NCBI RefSeq assembly: GCF_002266425.1
Contig: NZ_NPMN01000012.1
Span: forward strand, 62,001 to 126,000
Source of the DNA: Tissierella sp. P1
GTDB lineage: Bacteria > Bacillota > Clostridia > Tissierellales > Tissierellaceae
DNA: 64,000 nt
Direction: 5' to 3'
This document shows, piece by piece, positions 1 through 12,075 of this stretch; within the stretch, counting starts at the first letter, position 1; each line of letters starts with the position of its first letter. The notes beneath the pieces are model-generated. The model was not told the DNA's origin. It saw only the letters and a list, made by a program, of their open reading frames with translations, and ran no database searches. The translations under genes were made by a program, and so were the position numbers.

Positions 1-1632
1 GGTTCAGCTGGTACTGTAGTCATTACCCAAGAAGAAGCAATTCTTTGGACAGATGGCAGATATTTTATTCAAGCAGAAAGGCAATTAGAGGGTAGTGAAT
101 ATAAATTATTTAAAATAGCAATACCTGGATTTCCTACTTATACAGAATGGTTAAAAGATAATCTAAAAGATGGAGATGTTCTTGGATTTGATGGTAAAGT
201 ATTTCCACAATCCTCAGTTGAAAACTTGGAAAAAGAATTTAAGGAAAAAGATATTAAATTTGTTGATGAATATGACTTAGTGGGTGAGATTTGGGAGGAT
301 AGACCTAAGTTACCTAATGGGAAAGCATTCATACACCAATTAAAATATACAGGTAAAACTGGTAAAGAGAAAATTGAAGAAATAAGATCTGAGATGAAAA
401 AGCACAATGCGGACTATTTTCTTATAGCAAGTCTAGATGATATAGCTTGGACTTACAATATAAGGGGGAAGGATGTAATAAACAATCCTGTTGTAATCTC
501 ATATGCTTTAATTTCAATGAATAAGTCTTATTTATTTGTAGATAAGGAAAAGATAAATCTTGAGGTAGAATCTTTCTTAAATGAGAATGGAGTTGAAATT
601 GCTACATATGAAGAAGTAGTCCATTATGTAGAAGAAATAGATAAGAAATCGAGAGTATATGTAGATAAGAATAGAGTTAACAGATGGATATATAAAGCCA
701 TACCATCTGAATGTAAAATAATAGATGGTATGGATATTACCACAAAACTAAAGGGAATTAAAAATTCTATTGAGATTGAAAATCAAAGAAATGCTTATAT
801 AAAAGATGGAGTTGCATTAGTTAGGTTTTTGTATTGGCTAGATAAAAATATAGGCAAAATACCTATTACTGAAATGTCAGCACAGGAAAGATTACTAGAG
901 TTTAGAAAAGAACAAGAAGGATTTATTGAACCAAGTTTTAATACTATTTCAGCATACAAGGCAAATGCAGCCATGATGCACTATTCTGCTAGTGAAGATT
1001 CTAATGCAGAAATTAAAAAAGAAGGTCTATATTTAGTTGACTCTGGTGGACAGTATCTGGATGGAACTACTGATATTACTAGAACAGTAGTTATGGGGCC
1101 TATAACTGCAGAGGAAAAAAGAGATTTCACTTTAACTCTAAAAGGGCATATTAATTTAGGGAATGCAAGATTCCTTTATGGTGCAACAGGACATAGTCTT
1201 GATGTATTGGCTAGATATCCATTATGGCAGGAAGGTATTGACTATAAATGTGGTACTGGTCATGGTATAGGATATTTGTTAGGAGTACATGAAGGTCCTC
1301 ATAGAATAGCTATGGTAGCAAATACAGTTGTACTGAAAAAGGGTATGATTGCAAGTATAGAACCAGGTGTATATAAAGCAGGAAGTCATGGAATAAGAAT
1401 AGAAAATATAGTTGTAGTACAGGAAGATATAAAAACTGATTCAGGTCAGTTTATGAAGTTTGAAATATTATCATTTGTTCCAATAGATATAGAAGCGATA
1501 GATGTAAATCTATTATCTGAAGAGGAAAGAAGTTGGGTGAATGAATATCACAAAGAGGTGTTTGATAAACTTTCTCCTTATTTAAATGAAGAAGAAAAAG
1601 CTTGGTTGAGAGAGGAAACTAGAAGTATATAA
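1..1632 (+). CDS. M24 family Xaa-Pro aminopeptidase, 5' truncated by window edge
   Basis: Cytosolic aminopeptidase P-type enzyme that removes an N-terminal residue preceding proline, using two metal ions. The frame is open from base 1, so the N-terminus (probably some tens of residues) lies outside the window; 543 residues are visible. The long creatinase-type N-terminal half is followed by the M24 pita-bread catalytic domain. The metal-ligand motifs are visible in order: LVDSGGQYLDGTTD (two Asp), GTGHGIGYLLGVHEGPH (His), IASIEPGVY (Glu) and GIRIENI (Glu). The three-domain length fits the large bacterial/eukaryotic aminopeptidase P group rather than short PepP/PepQ. It ends just before a long palindrome with no clear terminator. 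A peptidase fits an amino-acid-fermenting lifestyle. Confidence 0.9.
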   Translation, partial: GSAGTVVITQEEAILWTDGRYFIQAERQLEGSEYKLFKIAIPGFPTYTEWLKDNLKDGDVLGFDGKVFPQSSVENLEKEFKEKDIKFVDEYDLVGEIWEDRPKLPNGKAFIHQLKYTGKTGKEKIEEIRSEMKKHNADYFLIASLDDIAWTYNIRGKDVINNPVVISYALISMNKSYLFVDKEKINLEVESFLNENGVEIATYEEVVHYVEEIDKKSRVYVDKNRVNRWIYKAIPSECKIIDGMDITTKLKGIKNSIEIENQRNAYIKDGVALVRFLYWLDKNIGKIPITEMSAQERLLEFRKEQEGFIEPSFNTISAYKANAAMMHYSASEDSNAEIKKEGLYLVDSGGQYLDGTTDITRTVVMGPITAEEKRDFTLTLKGHINLGNARFLYGATGHSLDVLARYPLWQEGIDYKCGTGHGIGYLLGVHEGPHRIAMVANTVVLKKGMIASIEPGVYKAGSHGIRIENIVVVQEDIKTDSGQFMKFEILSFVPIDIEAIDVNLLSEEERSWVNEYHKEVFDKLSPYLNEEEKAWLREETRSI

Positions 1633-1645
1633 GTTATGATGAATT

Positions 1646-1694
1646 AGAATAAGTATAACTTTCGGTGCCAGGCACCAAAGGTTATACTTATTCT
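1646..1694. repeat. Long intergenic palindrome with GGTGCCAGGCACC core
   Basis: The outer arms 1646-1659 and 1681-1694 are exactly complementary over 14 bases (AGAATAAGTATAAC and its complement). They enclose a GC-rich inner arm, GGTG...CACC, around 1664-1676. No T-run follows, so it is not a classic terminator. It could still act as an mRNA 3' structure, or be a REP-like or miniature element. It is the only copy in the window. Confidence 0.6.
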
Positions 1695-1802
1695 ATTCAT
1701 GGTTTTGAATAGGTGAAATATGGGTATAAGAAGTAAAGGAATTTTGTTTTTTAAATATTAATTGGAGTTATTAATACATATTAGAATTAGGGGGAAATGA
1801 GA

Positions 1803-3029
1803 ATGAACGTGACAAAAGTTAGTGATGATACCTATTTACTTTCAGTAAATGTGGAAAATATATTATTTGAAGGATTATGGGAAATACCAAATGGAGTTGC
1901 ATTAAATTCTTATATAATTAAAGGGGAAAAAACTGCAATTATAGATGGAGTTTGTGGTTGGGATGGAGTTCCTGAATCATTATTTGCTCTTTTAGATAAG
2001 CTAAATATAGACCCTAAGTCAATAGAATATCTTATAATAAATCATATGGAGCCAGATCATTCAGGATGGATTGAAGATTTTAAGAAAATAAATCCCAATT
2101 TTAAAGTTGTTTGTAGTAAAAAGTCAGCTGAGTTATTAGATGCTTTCTATGGACATACTGAAAATATTACTGTTGTAACAGATGATGATACTTTAGATTT
2201 GGGTAATGGTCATATTTTAAAATTTGTAGAGATCCCTAATGTACATTGGCCAGATACAATAGCAACCTTTGATACTTTAACAGGTACTTTGTTTTCCTGT
2301 GATGCTTTTGGATCATTTGGTAATGCTACAGAATCCAATTATGATGATATGTTAAAATCTGATGATATTGATTTCTATGAGAATGAGGCTGTTAGATATT
2401 ATGCAAATATTGTAGCAGCATTTTCTATGCCGGTTAAAAAAGCTATTGATAAATGTTCTGCCTTACCTATCAAGATTATTGCACCAGGTCATGGAATAGT
2501 ATGGAGAGAGAATCCTAATAAGATTATAGAAGACTATATTAGATATGCTTCCTATCAGAAGGGACCTGCAAAAGAAGAAATAACTCTTATATGGGGATCA
2601 ATGTATGGAATGACAGAAAAAGCAGTAAATTATGTTGTGAAAGTATTAGAGGAAGAAAATATAAAGTTTAATGTTCATAGAGTTCCAGAAGTCTCTTGGG
2701 GCACAGTATTAGCATCAGCATGGAATTCTACAGGAATAATACTTGCTATGCCAACCTATGAATATAAAATGTTCCCACCAATGGCTGCAGTATTAGAAGA
2801 ATTAGGAAAGAAAAAAGTATTTGGAAGAAAAGCTTTTAGATTTGGTTCCTATGGTTGGTCAGGTGGAGCTCAAAAAGAACTTGATGAGATTATGAATAAA
2901 TATTGTATGAAGTGGGATTTCATAGATCCAGTCGAGTTTAAAGGAAGTCCAAGAGACGAAGATTTACAATTAATTGAAACAAGAATTAGAGACTTAGTAA
3001 AAGAAGTGAGGAATGCAGTGAATAGTTAA
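1803..3029 (+). CDS. FprA-type flavodiiron protein (O2/NO reductase)
   Basis: Soluble A-type flavoprotein that reduces oxygen to water or NO to N2O, protecting anaerobes. The N-terminal metallo-beta-lactamase-like domain (about residues 1-250) carries the di-iron ligands: the HxExDH cluster in NHMEPDHSG, His in NVHWPD, Asp in SCDAFG and His in APGHGIVW. The C-terminal flavodoxin domain begins near residue 255 with the FMN loop GSMYGMTEKA. The roughly 408-residue length is normal. Two in-frame ATGs exist. The one at 1803 sits about 10 bases from the AGGGGG ribosome site, while 1797 is too close, so 1803 is chosen. It is a single-gene unit ending at the hairpin at 3050. No rubredoxin or flavin reductase domain is fused. 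Confidence 0.94.
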   Translation: MNVTKVSDDTYLLSVNVENILFEGLWEIPNGVALNSYIIKGEKTAIIDGVCGWDGVPESLFALLDKLNIDPKSIEYLIINHMEPDHSGWIEDFKKINPNFKVVCSKKSAELLDAFYGHTENITVVTDDDTLDLGNGHILKFVEIPNVHWPDTIATFDTLTGTLFSCDAFGSFGNATESNYDDMLKSDDIDFYENEAVRYYANIVAAFSMPVKKAIDKCSALPIKIIAPGHGIVWRENPNKIIEDYIRYASYQKGPAKEEITLIWGSMYGMTEKAVNYVVKVLEEENIKFNVHRVPEVSWGTVLASAWNSTGIILAMPTYEYKMFPPMAAVLEELGKKKVFGRKAFRFGSYGWSGGAQKELDEIMNKYCMKWDFIDPVEFKGSPRDEDLQLIETRIRDLVKEVRNAVNS

Positions 3030-3049
3030 AAGTAAATAGTTAATAGAAT

Positions 3050-3080
3050 GCGATACTAAAAATATTAGTATCGCCTTTTA
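3050..3080 (+). terminator. Rho-independent terminator after the flavodiiron gene
   Basis: Stem GCGATACTA / TAGTATCGC (3050-3058 and 3066-3074) followed by CTTTTATATA. The stem is perfect with a 7-base loop, and it ends the flavodiiron transcript before the uvrC promoter region. Confidence 0.8.
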
Positions 3081-3201
3081 TATATAAATGCGATAATTTT
3101 AACAACTAAAAGCTAATTAATTTGCTATAATATAAATATAGGCTTTAATTTAAAGTTTAACATTCAAAATTCAAAATTGGCGAAAGCTGAAGGGTGATCA
3201 A

Positions 3202-5075
3202 ATGTTCAACATAGAAGAAGAATTAAAAAAGTTACCTGATAAACCAGGTGTTTATATAATGAAGGATAAGAATGATGAGATAATTTACGTGGGAAAAGCA
3301 ATATCTCTCAAGAAAAGAGTAAGGCAATATTTTCAATCAGGAAAAAATAATCCACCTAAAGTTAACGCTATGGTTAAGAATATCTCTGAATTTGAATATA
3401 TAATAGTAGATAATGAAATAGAAGCTTTAATACTTGAAGCGAATTTGATAAAAAAACATAAACCTAAATATAATATTCTATTAAGGGATGATAAGCAGTA
3501 TCCATATATTAAGGTAACTGTTAATGAAAAATATCCTAGAGTTATGAAAACTAGGCATATATCAAAAGATGGAGCTAAATATTTTGGACCTTATCCTAGT
3601 GTATATGCAGTAAATGATGCAATAGAGATTATAAGGAATTTATATCCTCTTAGAACATGTAACCGTAATCTAGATAAAGATATAGGAAAAACAAGGCCTT
3701 GTTTAAATTTTTATATAGGAAGATGTTTAGGACCTTGCCAAGAACGTGATGAAAAAAAATATATGGATATGGTAAATGAAGTACTTTTATTTTTGAATGG
3801 GAAAGAGGATAAGCTAGTGGATATAATAGAAAACAAAATGAAGGAAGCTGCTAAAGGCCTAGACTTTGAGGGAGCAGCAAAATATAGAGATCAAATAAAT
3901 TCTTTAAACTTACTTCATGAAAAACAAAAGATTGTATCAACAACAAATGTGGTAGACCAAGATGTAATTGGAATGGCGAGAGGTATTGAAGAAGTATGTA
4001 TTCAAATCTTTTTTATTAGAGACGGGAAGATAGTAGGTAGAGAACATTTTATATTAGAAGATACTTTTGAAGAAGAGAGAAAGGAAATACTAAGCTCATT
4101 TATTAAACAGTTCTATATAGGGGCAGCTATGTACCAAAAGAGATAATAATTGAAGAGGATATTGTTGATATAGAGATTATAAGTAAATGGCTAAGTGAAA
4201 AGAAAGGTGCTAAGGTAAATATATTAATACCAAAACGTGGAGACAAAGTAGACTTGATGGAGATGGTAAGAAAAAATGCCTTAGATATGTTAAATCAATA
4301 TGGCGATAGGTTTTTAAAAAAGGCTAGGGAAAATCAAAAAGCCTTGGAAGAGTTACAAAATATTATTGGTATTTCTAGTGAATTAAATAGAATTGAAGCC
4401 TTTGATATATCAAATATTAGTGGAGTAGAATCAGTAGGTTCAATGGTAGTATTTGAAAAGGGAGAGCCTAAGAAGTCAGATTATAGAAGATTTAGAATCA
4501 GAACCATAACTGGATCAGATGATTATGGCAGTATGGAAGAGATATTGTTGAGAAGATTTACTAGGGGCATTGAAGAGAGAAAGTTGATGACAGAGAATAA
4601 AATAGAGGTAAAAGGATTTTCAATTTTCCCAGATTTAATAATGATGGATGGTGGTAAGGGTCAAGTCAATGTGGCAATTCGAGTATTAAAAGATTTAAAT
4701 ATAAATATTCCTGTGTGTGGTCTTGTAAAAGATGATTTTCACAAAACTAGAGGCATAATATATAATAATAAAGAGATTCGATTAGAAGAAGATTCTTTAG
4801 GGTTTAGATTAATATATAAAATTCAAGAGGAGGCCCATCGCTTTGCTATATCTTATCATAGATCACTTAGAACTAAAAAAATGTTTAAGTCTGAATTAGA
4901 TGATATAAAAGGTATAGGAGAAAAAAGAAAGGTCGAACTTTTAAAGCATTTTGAAAGTATTGATAAAATAAAAAAAGCATCTCTGGAAGAATTAGTAGAA
5001 GTAAAGGGTATGAATAGAGTAGTAGCAGAAGAATTATATAATCATTTTAATAAAGAAAAGGAGGAAAAAAGATGA
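3202..5075 (+). CDS. uvrC: Excinuclease ABC subunit C (UvrC), broken by a 1-base deletion
   Basis: Nuclease subunit of nucleotide excision repair, making the 3' and 5' incisions with UvrA/UvrB. The first frame (3202-4146) holds the GIY-YIG domain (GVYIMKD...IIYVGKA), the Cys-rich stretch and the UVR motif near residue 205. It stops after an 'IGAAMYQKR' tail. Reading on from about 4129 in the next frame restores the family sequence ([10 protein letters not shown]...), the RNase H-like domain with the DMMDGGKGQ-like Asp, and the two C-terminal helix-hairpin-helix repeats. One T appears to be missing at about 4128 (GCT-AT instead of GCT-TAT). With it restored the protein is 624 residues, normal for UvrC. 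The 3' end overlaps the next start codon (ATGA). Sequencing error is more likely than loss of this housekeeping gene. Confidence 0.93.
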
Positions 5076-5263
5076 AACAATTATTTTTATCTGATACTGA
5101 TAAAAAAATATGTGGAGTATGTGGCGGAATTGCAGAATATTTTGATATTGACTCTACTTTAGTAAGACTTGCTTGGGTATTATTATCTCTTTTTACTGTA
5201 GCTTTTCCGGGAATAATAGCATATATTATAGCTTGCATGATTATTCCAAAAAGAAGCTTTTAA
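5072..5263 (+). CDS. Small PspC-domain membrane protein
   Basis: A 63-residue protein beginning with [23 protein letters not shown], the PspC signature, followed by one hydrophobic segment (about residues 30-56). PspC domains sit in the inner membrane, in phage-shock and envelope-stress contexts. It overlaps the uvrC stop by 4 bases, so it is translationally coupled. After the stop, the next frame encodes a hydrophilic tail ([14 protein letters not shown], stop at 5306) typical of PspC C-termini. Removing one T from TTTT at 5258-5261 would join it, so the true gene may extend to 5306. Confidence 0.85.
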   Translation: MKQLFLSDTDKKICGVCGGIAEYFDIDSTLVRLAWVLLSLFTVAFPGIIAYIIACMIIPKRSF

Positions 5264-5460
5264 TATTGAAGATGTATTAGATGAAACAAAGCAGATAACA
5301 GAATAATGCAAATAATCTGTTATTAAAATTGGGCCTTTCAGAGATTGACTTTCGCTCCAATATTTCATATACTTGAATAGGAACACACTGTCATAAATTA
5401 CTAATGTTTTAATTGACAGAATGTTAAAATATCTACAAACTATAATAGTTTTTATAATAA

Positions 5461-8997
<3,537 letters not shown>

Positions 8998-9011
8998 TAA
9001 TATATAAAATA

Positions 9012-9041
9012 AAGTTATCGTGACGACGATAACCTTTTTAT
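9012..9041 (+). terminator. Terminator of nifJ
   Basis: Stem GTTATCG / CGATAAC (9014-9020, 9027-9033) directly followed by CTTTTTATTTT. Confidence 0.88.
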
Positions 9042-9062
9042 TTTATATATTATATCAAGATA

Positions 9063-9128
9063 TGTCGAAATATGTCGAAAAACCAGTAAAATCAATAAGT
9101 TGACTATGGCATTTAGTAAGGATATAAT
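9063..9128 (+). promoter_or_regulatory. Consensus sigma-A promoter with tandem TGTCGAA (0A-like) boxes
   Basis: Two identical heptamers TGTCGAA at 9063-9069 and 9073-9079, exactly one helical turn apart. After 20 bases come TTGACT (9100-9105), a 17-base spacer and TATAAT (9123-9128). TGTCGAA matches the known Spo0A binding box. The same layout, including the 20-base gap and a conserved ATCAATA block, recurs at 17616. It likely drives the small peptide and ABC operon downstream. Spo0A as the binding protein is an inference. Confidence 0.75.
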
Positions 9129-9254
9129 GGCTTTAATATACAATAGAACAATATAGGAATTCAATAGGAGATATATTTCAAAAGAAGAATTTCAATAGGT
9201 ATTTGGATGGACTAAAAATTTAAATAAAGAGATATAAGAACAGGGGGAAGGTTA

Positions 9255-9359
9255 ATGAGTCAATGGGGATACTTTGCAATATTCTTAGCTATAGCAATTA
9301 TAACTAAGGGTTATGGATATTATAATAAAAAGAAAGGAAAGAAAAGGATAGATGAATAA
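9255..9359 (+). CDS. 34-residue small membrane protein preceding an ABC exporter
   Basis: ATG at 9255 with AGGGGGA 6-12 bases upstream. The product has a hydrophobic N-terminal half (WGYFAIFLAIAII) and a strongly basic C-terminal half (NKKKGKKR), a typical single-pass small membrane protein with a cytoplasmic basic tail. Its last codons overlap the ATG of the ABC ATPase (9352), so the two are translationally coupled. I do not recognise the family. It may be a subunit of the exporter, an exported peptide, or only a coupling leader. The good ribosome site, the overlap and the sensible topology support that it is real. Confidence 0.6.
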   Translation: MSQWGYFAIFLAIAIITKGYGYYNKKKGKKRIDE

Positions 9360-10296
9360 AATAGTACAGGTTAAAAATGTACAGAAAAGCTTTGGGAATA
9401 ATATAGCTCTTGATGATATTAGCGTTGATTTTAATGAGGGATGTATACATGGATTATTAGGTCATAATGGAGCTGGGAAAACAACATTAATAAGGATTAT
9501 AGGGGGAACATATAAGCAAGATAAGGGAGAAGTAGAGGTATTGGGACTAAATCCAACTGATGATGGGTATGAGCTTAGAAAAAACATAGGTATTTTATCT
9601 GAAAATATGTCCATGTATGATAGATTAAGTATTTATGATAATTTAATATTTTATGGAAGACTTTATAATATAGAGAATAAAGAATTAAAGAATAGAATAG
9701 ATAGTTATCTTAAGATGTTTCAAATTTCAGAGTTTAAAAATAAGCTTATTAAAGATTGTTCCACAGGGATAAAAAAGAAGGCAGGAATAATTAGGGCAAT
9801 TATCAATGAACCAAAATTGCTTCTATTAGATGAGGCTTCTAATGGACTAGATCCTATAAGTAAAAGTGAATTTCATGAACTTATTGAGGAACTAGTTAAA
9901 ATGAAAAAAATCTCTGTGGTTTTATGTAGCCATGACTTAGAAGAAGTGAAGAAACTATGCGAATACATTACTATAATTAAAAAAGGAAAAATTGTATATA
10001 GTGATAATATTAATAGCTTATCAAGGAATAAAGAATCTATAGGAATTGTAATAAATACTATTCAAGATTTATTTCAATTTAAAGAACAAATAGAAGAGGA
10101 ATTAAAAAAGAATAAGGTTGATAATATAGAGTTTGATATGAATTCTATAAAGATGGAGATTGATAGTTTAAATGATATAAATAGCATTCTAAAAATCTTT
10201 ATGGAATATAACTTTAATATTGTAAATGTAGAACATGAAATATTTGATTTGAATAAACTTTATGTAGATAGCCATAGAGAGGAAAATGCAATATGA
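9352..10296 (+). CDS. ABC transporter ATP-binding protein (ABC-2 exporter type)
   Basis: ATPase subunit of an ABC-2 exporter, 314 residues. Walker A is GHNGAGKTT (near residue 38), the signature is a degenerate CSTGIKKKAGI, Walker B is LLLLDEASNGLD and the switch His is in CSHDLEE. The extra C-terminal roughly 90 residues after the ATPase core are typical of NatA/CcmA-like exporters. The signature reads STGIKKK instead of LSGGQ, as in drug/peptide exporter relatives. It overlaps the small membrane protein upstream and the permease downstream by 4 bases, forming a three-gene operon. The substrate is unknown. Confidence 0.9.
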   Translation: MNKIVQVKNVQKSFGNNIALDDISVDFNEGCIHGLLGHNGAGKTTLIRIIGGTYKQDKGEVEVLGLNPTDDGYELRKNIGILSENMSMYDRLSIYDNLIFYGRLYNIENKELKNRIDSYLKMFQISEFKNKLIKDCSTGIKKKAGIIRAIINEPKLLLLDEASNGLDPISKSEFHELIEELVKMKKISVVLCSHDLEEVKKLCEYITIIKKGKIVYSDNINSLSRNKESIGIVINTIQDLFQFKEQIEEELKKNKVDNIEFDMNSIKMEIDSLNDINSILKIFMEYNFNIVNVEHEIFDLNKLYVDSHREENAI

Positions 10297-10988
10297 TAAG
10301 AGCTATTATGGAAAAAGAAATAAAAGAATTATTAAAATCAAAAGAATTTATATCATATTATATAATGCTTATTGCTGTTATAGGGATTATTATACCTATA
10401 TCTGCAAAAGAAAGTATATTGAATAGAAGTTGGTATATAATGGGATTTGTCTTTCAGATTATAGCCAGTATTATTCCATCAGGGTTAACAGCAGATTCTT
10501 TTGCCGGAGAAAAGGAACGAAAAACAATAGAAACACTTTTGCTCTCACCAGTACCATTGGCATATATTTTTTTAGGGAAGGTAATATATATAGTTATTGT
10601 AACTTTAAGTATTATAGCTATAATTTTTGGAATAAGCTACATATTATTTATAATAATGAATTTTATAGAATATAAAAATTTAGTTTTAAACTTCTATTCT
10701 TTCAAAGCTATATATTTTATATTTATTAATTCATTAATAGCATGTTTTTTTACTACTTTTCTAGGAGTTTTAATTTCTTTAAAGAGTAAAACCGTAAAGT
10801 CAGCAAATCTATTTAATTATTTTATAGCTATGCCTGTAATTGCACCAGTTCTAGGGAAATTATATACTGGATCTATATCATGGGCTTTTATACTAGTATA
10901 TCAGTTGATTTTATTGTGTGGTATCGGTTTATTATCATTGATAATTAAAAATAAATTTAAGGCATATTCTATATTAGAAAACATGTAG
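10293..10988 (+). CDS. ABC-2 type transporter permease
   Basis: A 231-residue integral membrane protein with about six hydrophobic segments. It begins with the ABC-2 pattern MEKEIKELLKSKEF, and has the conserved DSFAGEKERKTIETLLLSPV cytoplasmic loop near residue 70, typical of NatB/gliding-type permeases. It overlaps the ATPase stop (ATGA) and ends the operon at the hairpin at 11018. Together with the ATPase it should form one exporter. No substrate can be assigned; export of a peptide or lipid is plausible. Confidence 0.88.
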   Translation: MIRAIMEKEIKELLKSKEFISYYIMLIAVIGIIIPISAKESILNRSWYIMGFVFQIIASIIPSGLTADSFAGEKERKTIETLLLSPVPLAYIFLGKVIYIVIVTLSIIAIIFGISYILFIIMNFIEYKNLVLNFYSFKAIYFIFINSLIACFFTTFLGVLISLKSKTVKSANLFNYFIAMPVIAPVLGKLYTGSISWAFILVYQLILLCGIGLLSLIIKNKFKAYSILENM

Positions 10989-11015
10989 ATATAAAATATT
11001 TTAGATGAATTAACT

Positions 11016-11041
11016 AGGTAGAGCTTAAGCTCTACTTTTTC
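11016..11041 (+). terminator. Terminator of the 9.2-11.0 kb ABC operon
   Basis: Palindrome GTAGAGC TTAA GCTCTAC (11018-11035) followed by TTTTTC. Confidence 0.88.
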
Positions 11042-11163
11042 TTTGCACATAAAGAGTAGCATATAAGAATATTATATTATGATGAATATAAAATAAATTA
11101 GTAATACTATAGGAAATTTGATACAATAATAAAGATATGGAGATTACATAAGGAGTGGTTTAT

Positions 11164-12075
11164 TTGAAAAAAGAAGAAATGCAGAAAATGTTTGAAAATA
11201 AATCTTTTGGAAAAATATTATTAGATGAGCCAATGAGAAATCATACTACATTTAAAATCGGTGGACCAGCAGATGTAATGGTTATTCCATCTAATGAAGA
11301 GGAACTAATAGAAGCAATTAAATTCTCAAGAGAAAATAATATAGATTTTTTAATTATGGGTAATGGAAGCAATTTACTTGTTAGAGATGGTGGTATAAGA
11401 GGTGTTGTAATTAAAGTAAATGAAGGATTTAATAAAATAAAAGTAGATGAGACTAGGGTTTATTGTCAAGCGGGAGTCTTATTATCCACTACTAGCAAGG
11501 TAGCTTTAAAGCATAGTCTAAAAAACTTTGAGTTTGCATCTGGTATACCTGGTACCATAGGAGGAGCAATTACAATGAATGCAGGTGCCTATGGTGGGGA
11601 AATGAAAGATGTAGTGACAACAGTTAGAGCATTGGATAAAAATAATGAAATTAGGGAATATACAAATGAAGAGATGAATTTCAGATATAGAAATAGTAGG
11701 GTATGGGATGAAGGATTGATTGTACTTGAAGTGGAGCTAAGCTTAGAAACTGGAGAATACTCAGCTATTGAAGAAACAATGAAAGATTTAACATATAAAA
11801 GAACATCAAAACAACCTCTTGAACTACCAAGTGGAGGTAGCACATTTAAGAGACCAGAAGGATATTTTGCTGGGAAATTAATAGAAGATGCAGGACTTCG
11901 TGGGCTAAGACATGGTGGAGCCCAAGTTTCAGAGAAACATTGTGGTTTTGTAGTCAATGTTGATAATGCAACTTGCAAGGATGTATTACAGCTGATTTCT
12001 GTTATACAAAAAGTAGTAAGAGATAAATTTAACGTAGAACTTGAAAGAGAGATAAAGCTATTAGGAGAGGATTAG
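11164..12075 (+). CDS. murB: UDP-N-acetylenolpyruvoylglucosamine reductase (MurB)
   Basis: FAD enzyme that reduces UDP-GlcNAc-enolpyruvate to UDP-MurNAc in peptidoglycan synthesis (cytosol). Visible are the FAD-binding GNGSNLLVRDGGIRGVVI stretch (about residues 60-80), GIPGTIGGAITMNAGAYGGE, the catalytic Ser in PSGGSTFKRPEGYFAG and the C-terminal LEREIKLLG with the catalytic Glu. The 303-residue length fits type IIa MurB. An in-frame GTG at 11155 lies inside the AGGAG ribosome site, so the TTG at 11164 with 8-base spacing is the likely start. It heads an operon with the PHP gene, whose ATG directly follows the murB stop. Confidence 0.95.
   Translation: MKKEEMQKMFENKSFGKILLDEPMRNHTTFKIGGPADVMVIPSNEEELIEAIKFSRENNIDFLIMGNGSNLLVRDGGIRGVVIKVNEGFNKIKVDETRVYCQAGVLLSTTSKVALKHSLKNFEFASGIPGTIGGAITMNAGAYGGEMKDVVTTVRALDKNNEIREYTNEEMNFRYRNSRVWDEGLIVLEVELSLETGEYSAIEETMKDLTYKRTSKQPLELPSGGSTFKRPEGYFAGKLIEDAGLRGLRHGGAQVSEKHCGFVVNVDNATCKDVLQLISVIQKVVRDKFNVELEREIKLLGED

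Noticed and set aside
1646-1694. Reading the palindrome as the peptidase terminator
   Set aside because: No U-run follows the stem on either strand.
5413-5446. TTGACA and TATAAT as the nifJ promoter
   Set aside because: The spacer is 22 bases, too long for a sigma-A promoter; one of the hexamers may be real but not as a pair.
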